DNA of 64,000 nt, taken from positions 1-64,000 of the forward strand of contig CAJMPT010000002.1 in NCBI GenBank assembly GCA_905215465.1, in the 5' to 3' direction. Below are positions 8,139-18,439 of this stretch, one piece after another. The translations under genes were made by a program, and so were the position numbers. Every line of letters begins with the position of its first letter. The first letter of the stretch is position 1. This stretch comes from an uncultured bacterium. GTDB lineage: Bacteria; Actinomycetota; Coriobacteriia; Coriobacteriales; Atopobiaceae. The notes below the pieces were generated by a model. That model was not told the DNA's origin, did no database searches, and worked only from the letters and a program-made list of their open reading frames with translations.

Positions 8139-8699
8139 CTATGCCAGGGCCCTCTCCAACGCGTCAAGCAGCTCGCGGCCACGGGCGTCGTGCGCAACCA
8201 GGCGAACCTCGCGCGCCGGCTCCTGGCCAGGCTCGGCCTCGTCGTCCAAGCGCGTCACAAAGACGTCCATGCGCTGCGGGCCGATCTGGTCCGCAAACTG
8301 CTCTCCCCACTCGATGGAGCACACGCCGTCCGCGCCAAGCACGTCAAACAGGCCGGTGTCCTCCAGCTGGTCGGGATCGTCAAGACGGTAGAGGTCAAAG
8401 TGGTAGAGCGGCAGACGCCCGTCCTCATAGACCATCTCAATGGTGAAGGTGGGGCTCGTCACGTCATCCGTGATGCCCAGGCCGGCAGCCATGCCCTTGG
8501 TGAGCTGCGTCTTTCCGGCGCCCAGGTCACCCGTCAGCACCAGCACGTCACCCTCGGCAAGGCACTCGCCCAGAGCGCGGCCCACGGCCACCGTCTGGGG
8601 CTGGGAGCACGTCACCACGCTCAGCTCGTCCTCGCTGGTGCGGCGCGGCTGGGCCAGGCCCTCGCGGCCGGCGTCTTGGCAGCTCATCTGGTCACTCAT
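8139..8699 (-). CDS. tsaE: tRNA threonylcarbamoyladenosine biosynthesis ATPase TsaE
   Basis: TsaE is the small ATPase that works with TsaB and TsaD to make t6A37 in ANN-decoding tRNAs. This 186-residue copy has the P-loop LTGDLGAGKTQL near residue 57, the family motif SPTFTI and the YHFDLYRL...IEWGE region. The first ~25 residues are an extension. Its ATG overlaps the stop of the preceding glycosylase by 8 bases (ATGAGTGA), so the two are translationally coupled. Confidence 0.95.
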   Translation of the reverse strand: MSDQMSCQDAGREGLAQPRRTSEDELSVVTCSQPQTVAVGRALGECLAEGDVLVLTGDLGAGKTQLTKGMAAGLGITDDVTSPTFTIEMVYEDGRLPLYHFDLYRLDDPDQLEDTGLFDVLGADGVCSIEWGEQFADQIGPQRMDVFVTRLDDEAEPGQEPAREVRLVAHDARGRELLDALERALA

Positions 8700-9312
8700 G
8701 TGCGTCCTCCTTGGCGGGATGCTCCTTCAGCCAGTTGCCCACGAGGGTCAGGTCCTCGATGAGCAGCGGCTCCCACTCCTGGTGATAGAGGCAGGCGGCC
8801 GGGTGAAACGTCGGGCACACCACAAAGTGGCCGGTCTGGTGCAGTCGCCCACGCAGGCTCATGACGCCGGCGCCGGTGCGCAGCACAAACTGCGACGCAA
8901 AGTTTCCCAGGCAGACGATGACGTCAGGCCAGATGCTCCTGATCTGCTCGCGCAGGAAGGGAGAGCACGCCTGGATCTCCTCGGGTCGGGGATTGCGGTT
9001 TGACGGCGGGCGGCACTTGATGACGTTGGCAATGTAGACCTCCTGGCGCGTGAGGCCTGCGTAGGCGAGAAGCTCGTCCAGCTTGTGGCCGGCGGCCCCC
9101 ACGAAGGGCTCCCCTTGAAGGTCCTCGTTGCGACCGGGCCCCTCCCCCACGAACATGACGCGGGCATGCGGGTTGCCCACGCCGAACACGAGGTTGGTGC
9201 GCGTCTGGCCGAGGGGACACAGCTGGCAGTTGCCCATCAGGTCACGAATCTCCTGGAGCGAGACCTCGCGGGGCCCCTGGTGCTCGTGGCCCGGAACGTG
9301 CATCACCGACAT
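8692..9312 (-). CDS. udg: Family 4 uracil-DNA glycosylase (4Fe-4S)
   Basis: This enzyme removes uracil from DNA to start base-excision repair. The 206 residues contain the family 4 signature: paired cysteines NCQLCPL near residue 30, GEGPGRNEDLQGEPFVG, NVIKCRPPSNRNP, and the C-terminal FHPAACLY with the catalytic-region histidine. The cysteines coordinate the cluster. ATG 9312 follows GGGGGAGGTGG. It is 18 bases after alr and overlaps tsaE. Confidence 0.94.
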   Translation of the reverse strand: MSVMHVPGHEHQGPREVSLQEIRDLMGNCQLCPLGQTRTNLVFGVGNPHARVMFVGEGPGRNEDLQGEPFVGAAGHKLDELLAYAGLTRQEVYIANVIKCRPPSNRNPRPEEIQACSPFLREQIRSIWPDVIVCLGNFASQFVLRTGAGVMSLRGRLHQTGHFVVCPTFHPAACLYHQEWEPLLIEDLTLVGNWLKEHPAKEDAHE

Positions 9313-9330
9313 GCGTCCACCTCCCCCGGC

Positions 9331-10491
9331 CTAGGTGTAGATCTTCTGCAGGCGCATGCCAAAGTCGCAGACCACCTCGTAGTTGATGGTGCGACGCTGG
9401 GCGGCCATCTCGTCGGCGGTGATACGCTCGTCTCCGTCGGAGCCAATGAGCGTGACCACGTCGCCGACCTCCACGGGGCCCGTGGGCTTGTAGCTGCGCG
9501 TGCTGTTGACGTCCACCGCGAGCATGAACTGGTCCATGCAGATGTTGCCCACCTGACGGGCACGCCTGCCGTTGACCAGGACGTCCATGTTGTTGGAGAG
9601 CTCGCGGGCCAGGCCGTCCGCGTAGCCCACCGGAACGGTGGCGATCTGGATGTTCTGCTTGGGCACGCGGTAGGTCATGCCGTAGCCCACACCGTCACCC
9701 ACCTGCGGATACACCACGCGCGTCACGCGGCCGCGCACGCTCATGACCGGCTCCAGCTCAATGCGGGGGACGGTGGTCTCCGCGGGCTGCAGGCCGTAGA
9801 GGCCAATGCCCACGCGGCACATGTCGTAGTGGCACTCCGGGTGGAGCACCGTGCCGGGCGTGTTGTCGCAGTGCACGAGGCCCGTGGAGAGGCCCGCGCC
9901 GCGCAGGGCCGCAACCGCCTCGTTGAAGCGGTTGAGCTGCAGGGCAAAGTCCCAGTCGTCCAGGACGTCGGCCGTGGCAAAGTGCGTGAACGTGCCGGCG
10001 CACTCAAGGCCGCGGTGGAAGTCTATGGTGCGGCGGAGCTCCACCACGTCCTGCCTGCGCACGCCGATGCGCGTCATGCCCGTGTCGATGGCCAGGTGGT
10101 AGCCGGCCACCTTGTCCTGCGCCGCGGCGGCCTCGCCCAGCGCCAGGGCAAAGTCGGCCGTGTAGACGGAGGGCATGAGGTCGTACTCCACGAGCGTGCT
10201 CACGCACTCCACGGGCGGCTCGGAGAGGATGAGGATGGGCAGCTGGACGCCGGCCTGGCGGAGCGCCACGCCCTCCTCCACCGTGGCCACCGCAAGCTGG
10301 CTTGCGCCGGCCTGCTGCATGGTCTTGACGCACTGGATGGCACCGTGGCCGTAGGCGTCCGCCTTGACCACGCACATCATCTGGACGCCACGCTCCAGCT
10401 GGCGCTTGAACGCCTGCGTGTTGCGCCTCAGCGCGGACAGGTTGACCTCAACCCACGACCAACGCGTGTCCGGGCACTTGACCTTGTCCAT
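9331..10491 (-). CDS. alr: Alanine racemase
   Basis: A PLP enzyme interconverting L- and D-alanine for peptidoglycan. It is 386 residues from ATG 10491 (MDKVKCPDTRWSWVEV), the usual family length; the frame is open further upstream but that part lacks family similarity. The PLP lysine lies in MCVVKADAYGHG (near residue 40) and the opposing catalytic tyrosine in GVGYGMTYRVP. It lies 29 bases downstream of the NAD(P)HX repair gene in a leftward operon. Confidence 0.96.
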   Translation of the reverse strand: MDKVKCPDTRWSWVEVNLSALRRNTQAFKRQLERGVQMMCVVKADAYGHGAIQCVKTMQQAGASQLAVATVEEGVALRQAGVQLPILILSEPPVECVSTLVEYDLMPSVYTADFALALGEAAAAQDKVAGYHLAIDTGMTRIGVRRQDVVELRRTIDFHRGLECAGTFTHFATADVLDDWDFALQLNRFNEAVAALRGAGLSTGLVHCDNTPGTVLHPECHYDMCRVGIGLYGLQPAETTVPRIELEPVMSVRGRVTRVVYPQVGDGVGYGMTYRVPKQNIQIATVPVGYADGLARELSNNMDVLVNGRRARQVGNICMDQFMLAVDVNSTRSYKPTGPVEVGDVVTLIGSDGDERITADEMAAQRRTINYEVVCDFGMRLQKIYT

Positions 10492-10520
10492 GTCCTTCTC
10501 CCTCCTGCTGCCCAGACAGA

Positions 10521-12149
10521 CTACGCCTGTTGGCTCTCGGACGCATCCTCGAGGCCGGCCAGGGCCGCGCGCTCCTCGATGGCGTCGGCCGCAAGGCCGA
10601 TGGAGTCGATGAGGTCGCACGCCATGACGCCGCGAGAGCCCAGGCGCTCGGCGGCGACGGTGCCCGCGTAGCCGTGGATCTCGCACACGAGGGCGGCCAT
10701 GAGCGGCAGGTTCTCGGACTGGCCGCCCACCTGCGCCAGGTAGGAGGCCATCATGCCGGAGAGCACGTCTCCGGAGCCTGCCGTGGCAAGCGCCGCGGGG
10801 CCGGGCTTGGGAAGCACCGCCTGGTCGACGCTCACGCAGCCCGTGGCAGAGCCCTTGGAGGCCACCACGATCTCGGAGCCGCCATCGCCCCAGACAATCT
10901 GACGGGCGCAGTCAAGCTGCTCGGAGAGGGACGCGGGCGGAACCTCCGCGCGCCCGGCCAAGCGGCCGAGCTCACCGCGGTGGGGCGTCAGGATGAGCGG
11001 CGCGTCCCTGCGGGTGAACTCAGGGAAGTCAAAGAGTCTTCCCTCCGTCAGGCGAGAAAGGCAGTTCAGGCCGTCGGCGTCAATGACCAGCGGCGCCTCG
11101 CTGCGCAGAAGTGCGCTCACCACGGCCACGGTGCCGCCGGAGACGCGCATGCCCGGGCCCACCAGGACGGCAGACGCGCTCCTGGCCATCTTTGCCACGC
11201 GCTCGGCGGCGTCCGCGGTGAGGACGCCCTCCACGTCGCAGGGCAGGCCCACGACGGGAATCTCAAGCAGGTGGGTCTGGCACACCGGCGCGATGGCCTG
11301 CGGAACGGCCAGCGTGACGTAGCCGGCGCCCATGCGCGCGGCGGCGCGGGCGGCCATGACCGGGGCGCCCGGGAAGCGAGAGGAGCCTCCCACCACGAGC
11401 ACGGAGCCGCGGGTGAACTTGTCCACGGAGGCGCTGGTCTCGACCATGACGTCACGGTAGTCCGCGAGGTCTGTGCGCCAGGCCACGGGGTCGGCCTCAA
11501 CGCAGAGACGCTCGGTCTGCTCGGCCAGCGGGGCCACCACGATGGCACCGCAGACGTCGCGGCCGTCGTCGGCCAGAAGGCCCGGCTTCAGGGCCAGCAT
11601 GGTCACGGTGAGGTCGGCCACCACGCAGGCGCTGCCGGCATGGCCGGTCTGGGCGGAGAGGCCGCTGGGGACGTCCACGGAGACCACACGGCAGCCGGAG
11701 GCGTTCACGCACTCGATCCAGATGTCAAAGGGGGCGCGCACTTCTCCGTGAAAGCCCGTGCCCAGCATGCAGTCCAGAACCACGTCGGCCTCGTCCAGGA
11801 CCTCGTCCAGCTCGTCGCGAGAAGGGCCCACGATCACGGGCACGCCCGCCTTGACGGCGGCCTGGGCCACCTGGCGCGCGAGGTCGCCGGAGATCTGGTC
11901 GGGGTCCATGGGGCAGACGGCCTGGACCTTGAGGCCGCGGGCTAGCAGGGCCTCGGCGGCAACCCAGCCATCGCCGCCGTTGTTGCCAAGACCGCAGAGC
12001 ACGGCGACGCTCTTGGCGCCCTCCAGCTCCAGAACCTCCTGGGCGGCGGCGTAGCCGGCACGGTGCATAAGCTCGGAAACGCTCACGCCCACGCGGGTGA
12101 GCTCGACCTCGACGCGCTTGATGTCCTCGACGTTCAGAACAGGCTGCAT
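10521..12149 (-). CDS. nnr: Bifunctional NAD(P)H-hydrate epimerase / ADP-dependent dehydratase
   Basis: This enzyme repairs damaged NAD(P)H hydrates. Of its 542 residues, the N-terminal ~215 form the YjeF epimerase domain (CGLGNNGGDGWVAAE, then DCMLGTGFHG). The rest is the ribokinase-like dehydratase with ILTPHRGELGRL and ALATAGSGDVLSGMMA, the nucleotide-binding and catalytic Asp region. It begins 3 bases after the acpS stop, so the two are clearly co-transcribed. The fused arrangement is common in bacteria. Confidence 0.95.
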   Translation of the reverse strand: MQPVLNVEDIKRVEVELTRVGVSVSELMHRAGYAAAQEVLELEGAKSVAVLCGLGNNGGDGWVAAEALLARGLKVQAVCPMDPDQISGDLARQVAQAAVKAGVPVIVGPSRDELDEVLDEADVVLDCMLGTGFHGEVRAPFDIWIECVNASGCRVVSVDVPSGLSAQTGHAGSACVVADLTVTMLALKPGLLADDGRDVCGAIVVAPLAEQTERLCVEADPVAWRTDLADYRDVMVETSASVDKFTRGSVLVVGGSSRFPGAPVMAARAAARMGAGYVTLAVPQAIAPVCQTHLLEIPVVGLPCDVEGVLTADAAERVAKMARSASAVLVGPGMRVSGGTVAVVSALLRSEAPLVIDADGLNCLSRLTEGRLFDFPEFTRRDAPLILTPHRGELGRLAGRAEVPPASLSEQLDCARQIVWGDGGSEIVVASKGSATGCVSVDQAVLPKPGPAALATAGSGDVLSGMMASYLAQVGGQSENLPLMAALVCEIHGYAGTVAAERLGSRGVMACDLIDSIGLAADAIEERAALAGLEDASESQQA

Positions 12150-12152
12150 CTT

Positions 12153-12740
12153 CTACTCCTTTGGTGCGGCGTCCGCGGGAGGCTCCTGGGCATCCCCGAA
12201 CGCGAGTGTTGTCTGCTGGTCGGCGGCCGCGCGGGAGGCTGCCGCAAGCTGCCCGGACTCATGGGCGCGGTCCAGCTCGTCGAGCACGGACTTGGCCTGC
12301 CGGAAGGACGTGGCCATCTCGCGCTCCGCGTTGGCACGGGCGTCGGGCTGCGGGCGGACCTCGTCGGTCACCGCCACGGCGTTTGCCACGGCCACGTCAC
12401 GCGTGTAGGAGATGGAAAGCGCGATCTCCCTCACGCCCTGCTCGGCGGCAATGGCGGCGGCGCGACCAGAGAGGGCCGCCTTGGGCCTTCCGGTGGCGTC
12501 CGTGGCCACGCTCACGTCATGCAGGCCCACGCCCTCGGCAAAGCCGCAGCCCAGGGCCTTGAGAACGGCCTCGCGGGCGGCAAAGCGGGCGGCATAGTGC
12601 TCCGCGGGGCGGGCGCAGCGCTCGCAGTAGGTGCGCTCCTCGTCGGTGAAGACGCGGCGCAGGAAGTTGGGCCTGCGCCTCATGACGCGCTCCATGCGCG
12701 CGATCTCAAGCATGTCGACGCCAATGCCCGCCAACGCCAT
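12153..12740 (-). CDS. acpS: Holo-[acyl-carrier-protein] synthase with C-terminal extension
   Basis: AcpS transfers 4'-phosphopantetheine from CoA to the acyl carrier protein. Motifs GIGVDMLEIARMERV (residue 5 onward), FAAREAVLKALG and ALSISYTRDVAVANAV cover the usual ~125-residue enzyme with its Mg-binding Asp and Glu. About 70 further residues follow, polar and helical (AEREMATSFRQAKSVLDELDRA), which is unusual. ATG 12740 follows GGGAGG. It sits between the glmS terminator and nnr. Confidence 0.92.
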   Translation of the reverse strand: MALAGIGVDMLEIARMERVMRRRPNFLRRVFTDEERTYCERCARPAEHYAARFAAREAVLKALGCGFAEGVGLHDVSVATDATGRPKAALSGRAAAIAAEQGVREIALSISYTRDVAVANAVAVTDEVRPQPDARANAEREMATSFRQAKSVLDELDRAHESGQLAAASRAAADQQTTLAFGDAQEPPADAAPKE

Positions 12741-12776
12741 GCGCTTCTTGCCTCCCGGAAGGTCCCAAACGGAAGG

Positions 12777-12810
12777 GCCGCCCCGACGGCCATCTGGGCG
12801 TCGGGGCGGC
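12777..12810 (-). terminator. Terminator downstream of glmS
   Basis: A perfect 12-bp stem, GCCGCCCCGACG with CGTCGGGGCGGC, and a 10-base loop lies 40 bases beyond the glmS stop. On the minus strand it is followed by CTTCCGTTTGGG. Confidence 0.8.
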
Positions 12811-12850
12811 TCCCGCAACGTAAGCCAGTCTTTGATTGTACCGTGTGCGG

Positions 12851-14701
<1,851 letters not shown>

Positions 14702-14729
14702 GGGGGACGTCCCTTCTTATGCGGTGCAA

Positions 14730-14745
14730 ACTGGTGTGCACCACT
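14730..14745. promoter_or_regulatory. DasR/NagR-like GntR operator in the glmS leader
   Basis: ACTGGTGTGCACCACT differs from the published DasR-type site ACTGGTCTAGACCACT only at the central bases. It lies between the glmS promoter and its start codon. An ACTGGTAT half-site follows at once. Confidence 0.6.
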
Positions 14746-14759
14746 GGTATCTGCTTTTT

Positions 14760-14798
14760 AATACCAGTCGATAATAGCATTTTCGACTGGTATTGCAA
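14760..14798 (-). promoter_or_regulatory. glmS: glmS promoter overlapped by an ACTGGTATT dyad
   Basis: On the minus strand TTGCAA (14793-14798) and TATTAT (14771-14776) are 16 bases apart, a near-consensus promoter. A perfect 12-bp dyad, AATACCAGTCGA (14760-14771) and TCGACTGGTATT (14783-14794), covers the spacer and both boxes. Its half-sites match those of the second operator nearer the gene, which suggests repression by a GntR-type amino-sugar regulator. Confidence 0.7.
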
Positions 14799-14867
14799 TT
14801 CAGACCCACTAATGTCCGCCCTATGCACACATGACCTGCAGACGGCCCGACAGCCCCACCTCGCGGC

Positions 14868-14903
14868 ACAAAAAAGCCCGCACGGCGAGAAGACCGTGCG
14901 GGC
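14868..14903 (-). terminator. Terminator of glmM
   Basis: The stem GCCCGCACGG with CCGTGCGGGC is followed on the minus strand by TTTTTTG. The loop contains GGCGAGAAG. It lies 36 bases past the glmM stop. Confidence 0.88.
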
Positions 14904-14938
14904 CCAAGGGTCACGCTCAGAGCTTGCGGACGCCCACG

Positions 14939-16276
14939 CTACGCCTTGAAGGGCGCCAGGGCCTCCAGGACGATGGCGTTGGCGTTGGCGCAGAGGCGCT
15001 CGTCGGGGGCTTCGGCCAGGACGCGGACGAGAGGCTCGGTGCCGGAGGCGCGCACCAGCACGCGACCGTTGCCCTCCAGGTACTTCTCGGCCTTCTCCAC
15101 GGCGGCCTTGACCTCGGCGGACTCCATGGCGGCGTCCTTGTCGGTTACGCGAACGTTGTCGAGTTGCTGGGGGTAGAGGGTGACGGGGCGGGTGAGCTCG
15201 GAGAGCTTCTCGCGCTCGGCGCGCAGGACCTCCATGATGCGCAGAGAGGTCATGATGCCGTCGCCGGTCTTCTCAAGGTCACCAAAGATGATGTGACCGG
15301 ACTGCTCGCCGCCTAGGGTGTAGCCGTTCTGGCGCATGCAGGCGTAGACGTTCTTGTCGCCCACGGCGGTCTTCTCGTAGGAGATGCCAGCGGCTTCAAG
15401 GGCGCGGAAGAAGCCGAAGTTGGACATGACGGTGGGAACGACGGTCTGCTTGGCAAGGCGGCCGTGCTTGGCCATGTAGCAGCTGCAGACGTAGAGGATG
15501 AGGTCGCCATCCACCACGTGGCCGCGCTCGTCGACAGCAAGGCAGCGGTCGGCGTCGCCGTCGTAGGCAAAGCCCACGTCAAGGCCGTTCTGCACCACAA
15601 AGCGCTGAAGCTGATCGATGTGGGTGCTGCCGCAGTCCACGTTGATGTTGAAGCCGTTGGGGGCGTTGTTGATCACGTGGGTCTCGGCGCCCAGGGCGTC
15701 AAAGACCGGACGGGCCACGGAAGAAGCGGAGCCGTTGGCGCAGTCCAGGCCAATCTTCAGGCCCTGCAGGCTGAAGCCGCAGGAGGCAATGAGGTGACTG
15801 ATGTAGCGGTTGCGGCCCTGCATGTAGTCTACGGTGCAGCCAATGGCGTCGCCGGTGGCCAGGGGAACCTCGGTCTTGCCGTCGATGTAGTCCTCGATGA
15901 GCTCGAGGACGTCCTCGTCCATCTTGAAGCCCTCGCGGTTGACCAGCTTGATGCCGTTGTCGGTGTAGGGATTGTGGGAGGCGGTAATCATGACGCCGCA
16001 GTCAAACGCGCCGTCCACGACCTCAAAGGAGACGCCGGGGGTAGGGATGACGTGGAGCATGTAGGCGTCCGCGCCAGAGGCAACCAGGCCGCTCACCAAG
16101 GCGCTCTCAAACATGTAGCTGGAACGGCGGGTGTCCTTGCCCAGAATGACGCGGGCCTTCTTGGCCTGGCGGGCGCCATAGTACCAGCCCACAAAGCGGC
16201 CGATCTTGTAGGCGTGCTCCACGTCAAGACCCTCATTGGCGCGGCCGCGGAAGCCGTCGGTGCCAAAGTACTTCAT
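14939..16276 (-). CDS. glmM: Phosphoglucosamine mutase
   Basis: GlmM converts glucosamine-6-phosphate to glucosamine-1-phosphate for UDP-GlcNAc synthesis, directly after GlmS. It has 445 residues starting MKYFGTDGFRGRAN. The catalytic phosphoserine loop is MITASHNPYTDNGIK (near residue 98), the metal loop is AYDGDADRCLAVD and the sugar loop GGEQSGHI. ATG 16276 follows AGAGGAGCGAGC. It has its own terminator and lies just downstream of rpsI on the minus strand. Confidence 0.96.
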   Translation of the reverse strand: MKYFGTDGFRGRANEGLDVEHAYKIGRFVGWYYGARQAKKARVILGKDTRRSSYMFESALVSGLVASGADAYMLHVIPTPGVSFEVVDGAFDCGVMITASHNPYTDNGIKLVNREGFKMDEDVLELIEDYIDGKTEVPLATGDAIGCTVDYMQGRNRYISHLIASCGFSLQGLKIGLDCANGSASSVARPVFDALGAETHVINNAPNGFNINVDCGSTHIDQLQRFVVQNGLDVGFAYDGDADRCLAVDERGHVVDGDLILYVCSCYMAKHGRLAKQTVVPTVMSNFGFFRALEAAGISYEKTAVGDKNVYACMRQNGYTLGGEQSGHIIFGDLEKTGDGIMTSLRIMEVLRAEREKLSELTRPVTLYPQQLDNVRVTDKDAAMESAEVKAAVEKAEKYLEGNGRVLVRASGTEPLVRVLAEAPDERLCANANAIVLEALAPFKA

Positions 16277-16322
16277 TGCTCGCTCCTCTCGTCTGACGGC
16301 GACAAGTGCCCGCCGCCTCATA

Positions 16323-16359
16323 GAAAAAGGGAGCCCGTCGAAAATCGACAGGCCCCCTG
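16323..16359 (-). terminator. Terminator after rpsI
   Basis: GGGGGCCTGTCGA pairs with TCGACGGGCTCCC and is followed by TTTTTC on the minus strand, 25 bases past the rpsI stop. Confidence 0.88.
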
Positions 16360-16383
16360 AAGTCCAAGTAGTGCCTCGAAGGC

Positions 16384-16782
16384 CTAGCGCTTGGAGAACT
16401 GCGGACGCTTACGAGCCTTCTTGAGACCGTACTTCTTACGCTCGACGGCACGGGCGTCGCGGGTAAGGAAGCCAGCCTTCTTGAGGTCGGCACGGTACTC
16501 GCCAGCCTCGAGGAGGGCGCGGGAGATGCCCAGGCGGCAGGCGCCGGACTGGCCGTTGATGCCGCCGCCATCGCAGTTGGCGAGGACGTCAAAGCAATCA
16601 GCGGTCTCGGTCAGGCGGAGCGGGGCAAGGGCGTTGTCCACGAGCTGCTGACGACCAAAGTAGTTGAGGGCGTCGCGGCCGTTGACGATGAACTTGCCGG
16701 TGCCGGGGACGAGGCGGACGCGGGCGACAGCCTCCTTGCGGCGGCCAGTGCCCCAGTAGACAGCGGTGGTGTTCTCAGCCAT
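16384..16782 (-). CDS. rpsI: 30S ribosomal protein S9
   Basis: S9 is a 30S head protein whose basic C-terminal tail reaches the P-site tRNA. This 132-residue protein has the family core GTGRRKEAVARVRL and ends KKARKRPQFSKR. ATG 16782 (MAENTTAVYWGT) follows a GGAGGG site; an upstream ATG in the same frame is not needed. It is 2 bases downstream of rplM, the universal L13-S9 pair. Confidence 0.98.
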   Translation of the reverse strand: MAENTTAVYWGTGRRKEAVARVRLVPGTGKFIVNGRDALNYFGRQQLVDNALAPLRLTETADCFDVLANCDGGGINGQSGACRLGISRALLEAGEYRADLKKAGFLTRDARAVERKKYGLKKARKRPQFSKR

Positions 16783-16784
16783 CG

Positions 16785-17225
16785 TTAGGCCCTCCAATCA
16801 ATCTGCGTGGGGTTCTGGGCGGCGTGCGGGTGCTCGGGGCCAGCGTAGACCTTGAGCTTCATGCCCTGGGCGCGGCCGAGGGTGGTCTTGGGAAGCATGC
16901 CCTTGACGGCGTGCTCGATGACGCGCTCGGGGTGCTTGGCCATAGCCTCGCGGAAGCTCTCGAACTTCAGGCCACCGAGGTAGCCGGAGTAACGCCAGTA
17001 GCGCTTCTGGTCAGCCTTGTTGCCGGTCAGGACAACCTTGTCAGCGTTGACGATGACCACGAAGTCACCGGTGTCAGCGTTGGGGGTGTACTGCGGCTTG
17101 TTCTTGCCACGAAGGATCATGGCAGCCTTGGTGGCAAGACGGCCGAGGGTAGCGCCCTCAGCGTCGATGAGCACCCAGTTGCGCTCGACCTCGCCGGCCT
17201 TGGCGTAACGAGTCGACTTCTTCAC
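16785..17225 (-). CDS. rplM: 50S ribosomal protein L13
   Basis: A 146-residue L13. Family features include WVLIDAEGATLGRLATKAAMILRGK near the start, GDFVVIVNADKV, and AVKGMLPKTTLGR. The start is GTG 17225, directly preceded by AGGAGGAGTCAA. It leads the rplM-rpsI operon. A hairpin in the leader and a consensus -10 box upstream fit autoregulated ribosomal protein expression, although the L13 leader in this group is not something I can confirm. Confidence 0.98.
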   Translation of the reverse strand: MKKSTRYAKAGEVERNWVLIDAEGATLGRLATKAAMILRGKNKPQYTPNADTGDFVVIVNADKVVLTGNKADQKRYWRYSGYLGGLKFESFREAMAKHPERVIEHAVKGMLPKTTLGRAQGMKLKVYAGPEHPHAAQNPTQIDWRA

Positions 17226-17251
17226 TTGACTCCTCCTACATAACTACGTGT

Positions 17252-17278
17252 TCTGGCAGTTCCTGGACGAACCGCCAG
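17252..17278 (-). promoter_or_regulatory. Leader hairpin of rplM-rpsI
   Basis: On the minus strand CTGGCGGTTC and GAACTGCCAG form a 10-bp stem with one mismatch, about 25-50 bases before the rplM start. It could be an L13-binding leader structure. This is a weak call. Confidence 0.35.
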
Positions 17279-17327
17279 GATGCTTTCTGTTCAGAGATTA
17301 CGGGGCTCTGTGTGCAAAAGCTTGTCG

Positions 17328-17333
17328 ATTATA
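17328..17333 (-). promoter_or_regulatory. Probable -10 box of rplM-rpsI
   Basis: A perfect TATAAT on the minus strand about 100 bases before the rplM start, in a region with no gene. The -35 region is poor. Confidence 0.45.
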
Positions 17334-17413
17334 CGACATACCAGCAGCTTCTGGCACATGAATTTGCCTTCACAAAGCGGACACGTAGCCGGCGAGAAGG
17401 GCGCGGGACGGCC

Positions 17414-18331
17414 CTACTCCTCGGGGTGGAGGAAAGCGTCGACCTCGGCCAGACGAGCCTCCGCCTGCCGGCGGCCCTGCAGGTAGAGGTCGAGCAGCGG
17501 CGCGCCCTCATGCTCCATGACGCCCACAGTGACGGGCTTCTCGGGAGCTATGACCAGGCAGCGCCCTGAGGCCTCGAGCTCCCAGAGCTGCTGGCGGCAG
17601 GCGTTGTAGCGCTCCGCGCGGCTGCGCAGGGCGTCGATGTAGTACGGGAAGCTGTCGTAGCGGTGGGAGCGCAGAACCATCTGCTCCGTGGTGCCGCGCT
17701 TGACGAAGTCGCGGTCCTGGGTGACCACCACGAGGGCGCGGCTCGCAGGAACGTGACCCTCCACGGCGCGCGAGCCCTCAAGGCCCAGGGCCACGCCAAA
17801 GGGGATGGCGTCGGTGGTGCCGCCATCAAGGTAGCGGTGGCCGTCGATGTCCACGATGTTGGAGACGCCAGGCAGAGAGGCCGAGGCGCGGACCTTCTGC
17901 GCATCCTCGGGCATGTGGCAAACGGGCAGGTAGCCGGCCGTGCCGAAGGTGACGTCGGAGGCCACGGCCCACATGGGCAAGGGGTTCTCCTCAAAGGCCC
18001 GGTTGTCGCAGGGATCAAGCTTGTTCTGCACGTGGTCGTAGACAAACTCGCCGCCGGTCATGTCTCCGGTCTTGGCGAAGGAGAGGAAGCTCATGAAGCG
18101 CTTGTCATCGCGGAAGGCAAGCATGACGCGCATGGTGCGGCCGATCTGCCCGCTCTTGAAGCTCACGGCGTTCATGGCGCCGGCGGAGGTGCCCCAGACG
18201 CTCTGGAAGTCGGTGAGGCCGCGCTCCAGGAGGACGTCGAGCACGCCGGCGGTGAACATGCCGCGGAAGCCGCCGCCCTCCAGGACGAGTGCGGGTGCCG
18301 TGGGCTGAGAGCTCTGATTGGTGTCAGGCAT
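17414..18331 (-). CDS. Patatin-like phospholipase
   Basis: A 305-residue serine acyl hydrolase of the bacterial patatin type. The oxyanion loop GGGFRG lies near residue 20, the nucleophile elbow VWGTSAGAMNAV (GxSxG) near 48, and the catalytic aspartate in YLDGGTTDAIPFG near 170. There is no signal peptide, so it is probably cytosolic or membrane-associated. Substrates are likely phospholipids or acyl esters. In the uninterrupted chromosome it would have been the gene directly downstream of ssrA. Confidence 0.92.
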   Translation of the reverse strand: MPDTNQSSQPTAPALVLEGGGFRGMFTAGVLDVLLERGLTDFQSVWGTSAGAMNAVSFKSGQIGRTMRVMLAFRDDKRFMSFLSFAKTGDMTGGEFVYDHVQNKLDPCDNRAFEENPLPMWAVASDVTFGTAGYLPVCHMPEDAQKVRASASLPGVSNIVDIDGHRYLDGGTTDAIPFGVALGLEGSRAVEGHVPASRALVVVTQDRDFVKRGTTEQMVLRSHRYDSFPYYIDALRSRAERYNACRQQLWELEASGRCLVIAPEKPVTVGVMEHEGAPLLDLYLQGRRQAEARLAEVDAFLHPEE

Positions 18332-18394
18332 GCGTCCCTCCTGGGTCCTTTGGGTTCTTCTGCGAGGTTATACCCATCACGCGACGGGCGGCGG

Positions 18395-18431
18395 ACAAAA
18401 AACGGCCGGGCGCACGGGGCGTCCGGCCGCG
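18395..18431 (-). terminator. Terminator that probably belonged to ssrA before phage insertion
   Basis: On the minus strand a GC-rich hairpin (GCGGCCGGACGCC with GCCCGGCCG) is followed by TTTTTTG. It lies just outside the left attachment site, where the 3' end of ssrA would have been before insertion. It separates the prophage from the patatin gene. Confidence 0.8.
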
Positions 18432-18439
18432 GAGCGTAC

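Noticed and set aside
9085..10671. 528-aa plus-strand open frame opposite alr and udg
   Set aside because: It is the antisense shadow of well-supported leftward genes in high-GC DNA; its composition is His/Val/Ala/Arg-rich with no family resemblance.
10530..11945. 471-aa plus-strand open frame opposite nnr
   Set aside because: Same reason; the minus-strand product is a clear YjeF-ribokinase fusion.
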